64,000 bases of DNA from Megalonaias nervosa (taxonomy: Eukaryota > Mollusca > Bivalvia > Unionida > Unionidae). Below, in pieces: positions 61,990-64,000 of the stretch. Every line of letters begins with the position of its first letter. Position 1 is the stretch's first letter. The notes below the pieces were generated by a model. That model was given only the letters and a program-made list of their open reading frames with translations, had not been told where the DNA came from and searched no databases. Made by a program: the position numbers and the translations under genes. Location: NCBI GenBank assembly GCA_016617855.1, contig JAECUM010004450.1, positions 1 to 64,000 of the forward strand, given 5' to 3'.

Positions 61990-63688
61990 CCACATGCATA
62001 GCTGCCAACCCCGGACTACAAAAATACCAATTTTCAGGAAGAAATACTGATTTTTAAAATTATACTGCATATATAACTATTTACAACATCTATATCCATC
62101 ACTAAAGTAAGTCAGTAAGTTACATAATAATTTAATGTCAAAGATGCACGTGTTGCACTCTTGCACCTTCTTAGTAAGTCATCAGACACAGGATGTTTAT
62201 ATGAGCCTTTCCCACACCTTGTCTTTCAATCATTATTGATTCCAATGTGCCATCTTTCTTGGATGATCTGAATTGTGTGCGATTTTTTTTTACTGAACTA
62301 AAAATCCTCTCAAAATCAGCATTAGAGAGTGGTAAAGAAAGTCCTAACATGAAATAACTCAGATGATCGTAAAGAAAGTCTCCACATGAATTCTTCATCT
62401 TAGACATCAGAATCCACACACCATCAACACTATCGCAGGAGAGTATTGTTTCAGTCAGGGAGCTGATCTGGTATGAGGCAAACTGTGCTCTAAGCTTGTC
62501 CTGAGCATCAGAGAAGACTCACCCTCTGTTATCAGCAGTAACATGGAAAATTTCTTGAGAAAGAACCTGATGTCTGCAAAAGAGACCTCTAACCTTGAGC
62601 TAATATTTGCAACTCTGGCATGTGTCAGAACCTCATCCTTTAAGGGGAATTTAATAAAAGGTAATATTTTTATACAAAGTATCATTGACCTCCTCAGACA
62701 GGAAAGTTGAGTTTATGCAAGCTTTTGGTTGAACAGTGTATCAAAACAATACAGCACAGAAAAAATGTAGAGAAAAAATACTAATTTCGTGCAAAGGGGG
62801 AAAAAAAAAAAAAACAACCTGCAAACATTCTGGCAATCAAAAATAAACTTGTCACAATTCACAGTTAAAATAAGAACACAGAAGGTCTAAAACTACGCAC
62901 CTTTCAGTCTTTTCACAATGTAGTTATGGTTGTCTGTTGCCAGCTCATTAATGATAGCCACTGTTTTCGTTCTAGCACACGAGTAATCCTTGACGATGTT
63001 GCTGTGTGGAAAAAGTGTGCAAAATAAATTGCCAGCATCACTAGCAACTGAAAGAGGAAGGTTCCTTTCTATAAGAAATTTAGTAAAAAGAACTTCCGAT
63101 CTAATTATGTCAAGGTTCTCTCTGGTATGTATAAACTTCATTTCAGGCTGTGTTGTTGATGATGAAACAGCAAGCTGATGTTTATTAGCTTTTTCATGCC
63201 GTTTTATGTCATGGGCACCTCCATGCCCAACAGCAAAATCACAACTGCACAATTTGCAAAATGTAACGTTTTCTCCTTTACAAGATGGTTTCACATATTT
63301 AAAGATGATGGCATAGTTGTCTTTCCGTGTTCTTTTCTTTGCTGGAGAAAATTCTGAATCTTCTGCTTTTATTTTTGACATCATGAAGACGAGATACACT
63401 GATAGCAGCAGATGCTCTGCGCAATCCAATATGGCAGTGGATGGTGGTTAAAATTGGGTATGGCAGCCTCGATTTTTAATGGACCAATCGTATTTTATAC
63501 ATGCAACACATTTACTGTAAGAATGGAACCGGGTCCAGGTCAAAACGAAAATTTACAAGGAATTTTTTTTAAAATTTTTTTTAACTGAAAAAACGGATTT
63601 TTAAAAAAAAAAAACTTACACTCATATTCAGGTCCAAAATACAGGACAAATATGGAAAAAATGGGATAGTTGGCAGCTATGCACATGC
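61990..63688 (-). mobile_element. Nested hAT element with near-perfect 8-bp target duplication
   Basis: The element proper is 61998-63680. Both ends are 'atagctgccaac' in inverted orientation (perfect over 12 bp). The flanking octamers are 'ccacatgc' (61990-61997) and 'gcacatgc' (63681-63688), a 7/8 match and the hAT length. It encodes a broken hAT transposase on the minus strand. Removing it restores a continuous CAGTGG-family copy, which shows that it arrived second. Confidence 0.85.
62171..63381 (-). pseudogene. hAT transposase, BED finger and hATC dimerisation domain, broken
   Basis: The N-terminal frame (63381-62893) starts MSKIKAEDSEFSPAKKRTRK, basic and NLS-like. A BED-type zinc finger follows: FCKLCSCDF (C-x2-C) and HDIKRHEKANKH (His pair). 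I prefer this Met to one 48 bases upstream. A middle piece (62685-62455) reads SSRLEVSFADIRFFLKKF. After a frame change near 62510 the C-terminal piece (to 62171) reads LSLPLSNADFERIFS and VKKNRTQFRSS, the hATC dimerisation motif. The total of about 400 codons is shorter than the usual 550-700 aa, so part of the catalytic core with its DDE residues is missing. A stop at 62893 could reflect an intron ('aag|gtgcgt'), which I cannot confirm. Confidence 0.8.
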
Positions 63689-63821
63689 CACATCTGAGGG
63701 TTAGCCACACGTGGGATACTTTTGTACCCAAACTTGCCAGTGCCAAGAAAACTGGCAGTGTTGATGAGGTGGCCACTGGAGGGGGGGGAGGGCTTATAAA
63801 AGGGGGACCACTGTGATAAAA

Positions 63822-64000
63822 CTTCAGCGTGTGTGATTCAGACTTGACTATCAGTAGATACTTTTCAAAAGAGCAAAAAAAAGTACTTTCCTTCTGATTC
63901 TTCTACAGCAAAATCTCTTTTCATTTTTTCAGGATTTGAAAATGCTTAAATGGACTTTTCCATGCAGCCAAGCAGTCTATGGTGGGTACATGATTAAGCT
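63822..64000. other. No feature recognised
   Basis: Window end; no signal recognised. Confidence 0.4.

Larger units (their letters stand above)
61170..63821. mobile_element. hAT-like element (CAGTGG family copy 3), hosting a nested hAT
   Basis: It starts at 61178 'cactggtcaccctcttatac' and ends at 63813 with 'aaaagggggaccactg', the inverted form. Flanking octamers 'taataata' and 'tgataaaa' agree at six of eight positions. Its own sequence (61178-61997 and 63689-63813) matches copy 2 at 28049, including 'gtggccttataag'-type end motifs and 'catgtgtatgtagcaagaaa'. The middle is a later insertion. Confidence 0.75.

Overview
This is an AT-rich stretch of animal nuclear DNA. I see no bacterial, organellar or ordinary housekeeping gene. 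The mix of elements (tRNA-derived SINEs with a molluscan-type 'Meta'-like block, DIRS-type tyrosine-recombinase elements, a Gypsy-like SCAN-type gag, hAT, piggyBac and pogo/Tigger-like DNA elements, LINE tails ending in ATT repeats) suggests a marine invertebrate, most likely a mollusc. That identification is an inference.

Layout. 0-3 kb: end of a hAT-like element, an apparently exact 221-bp tandem duplication, a (TG)n run and a LINE fragment. 3.3-8.8 kb: a giant 30-bp minisatellite with higher-order structure. 8.8-13 kb: a tRNA-like SINE head, AT/AC runs, a 44-bp minisatellite and a block of a degenerate ~150-bp repeat family (called 'family S' here) that recurs across the window. 16.0-17.9 kb: a compact gag-only retroelement between 198-bp direct repeats (minus strand). 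18.9-22.6 kb: family S interrupted by a MITE with long terminal inverted repeats, plus SINEs. 24.7-25.6 kb: a 47-bp minisatellite. 28.0-29.3 kb: a non-autonomous hAT-like element. 30.3-31.6 kb: a decayed DIRS-like fragment. 33.3-34.1 kb: a second hAT-type element. 35.4-36.3 kb: a 44-bp minisatellite.

36.9-41.9 kb is the richest gene-like block. Two multi-exon genes converge: a plus-strand gene ending in a P2RX7_C-like domain, and a minus-strand gene with an N-terminal THAP zinc finger and a transposase-like (GDGR) domain. Splice junctions are still readable, but both genes carry frameshifts and lack parts. Their upstream regions share a 24-bp motif in mirrored orientation, so they may be the two genes of one decayed mobile element.

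42-53 kb: a LINE fragment, SINEs, pogo/Tigger-like MITEs, 59/65-bp and 48-bp minisatellites, and a second DIRS recombinase fragment. 54.2-57.6 kb: family S interrupted by a piggyBac element with TTAA target duplications and by a truncated LINE. 61.2-63.8 kb: a CAGTGG-type hAT-like element carrying a second, complete-ended hAT copy (7/8 target duplication) that encodes a broken BED/hATC transposase.

Nothing in the window is a clearly intact gene. It reads as an intergenic or intronic graveyard of mobile elements and minisatellites.
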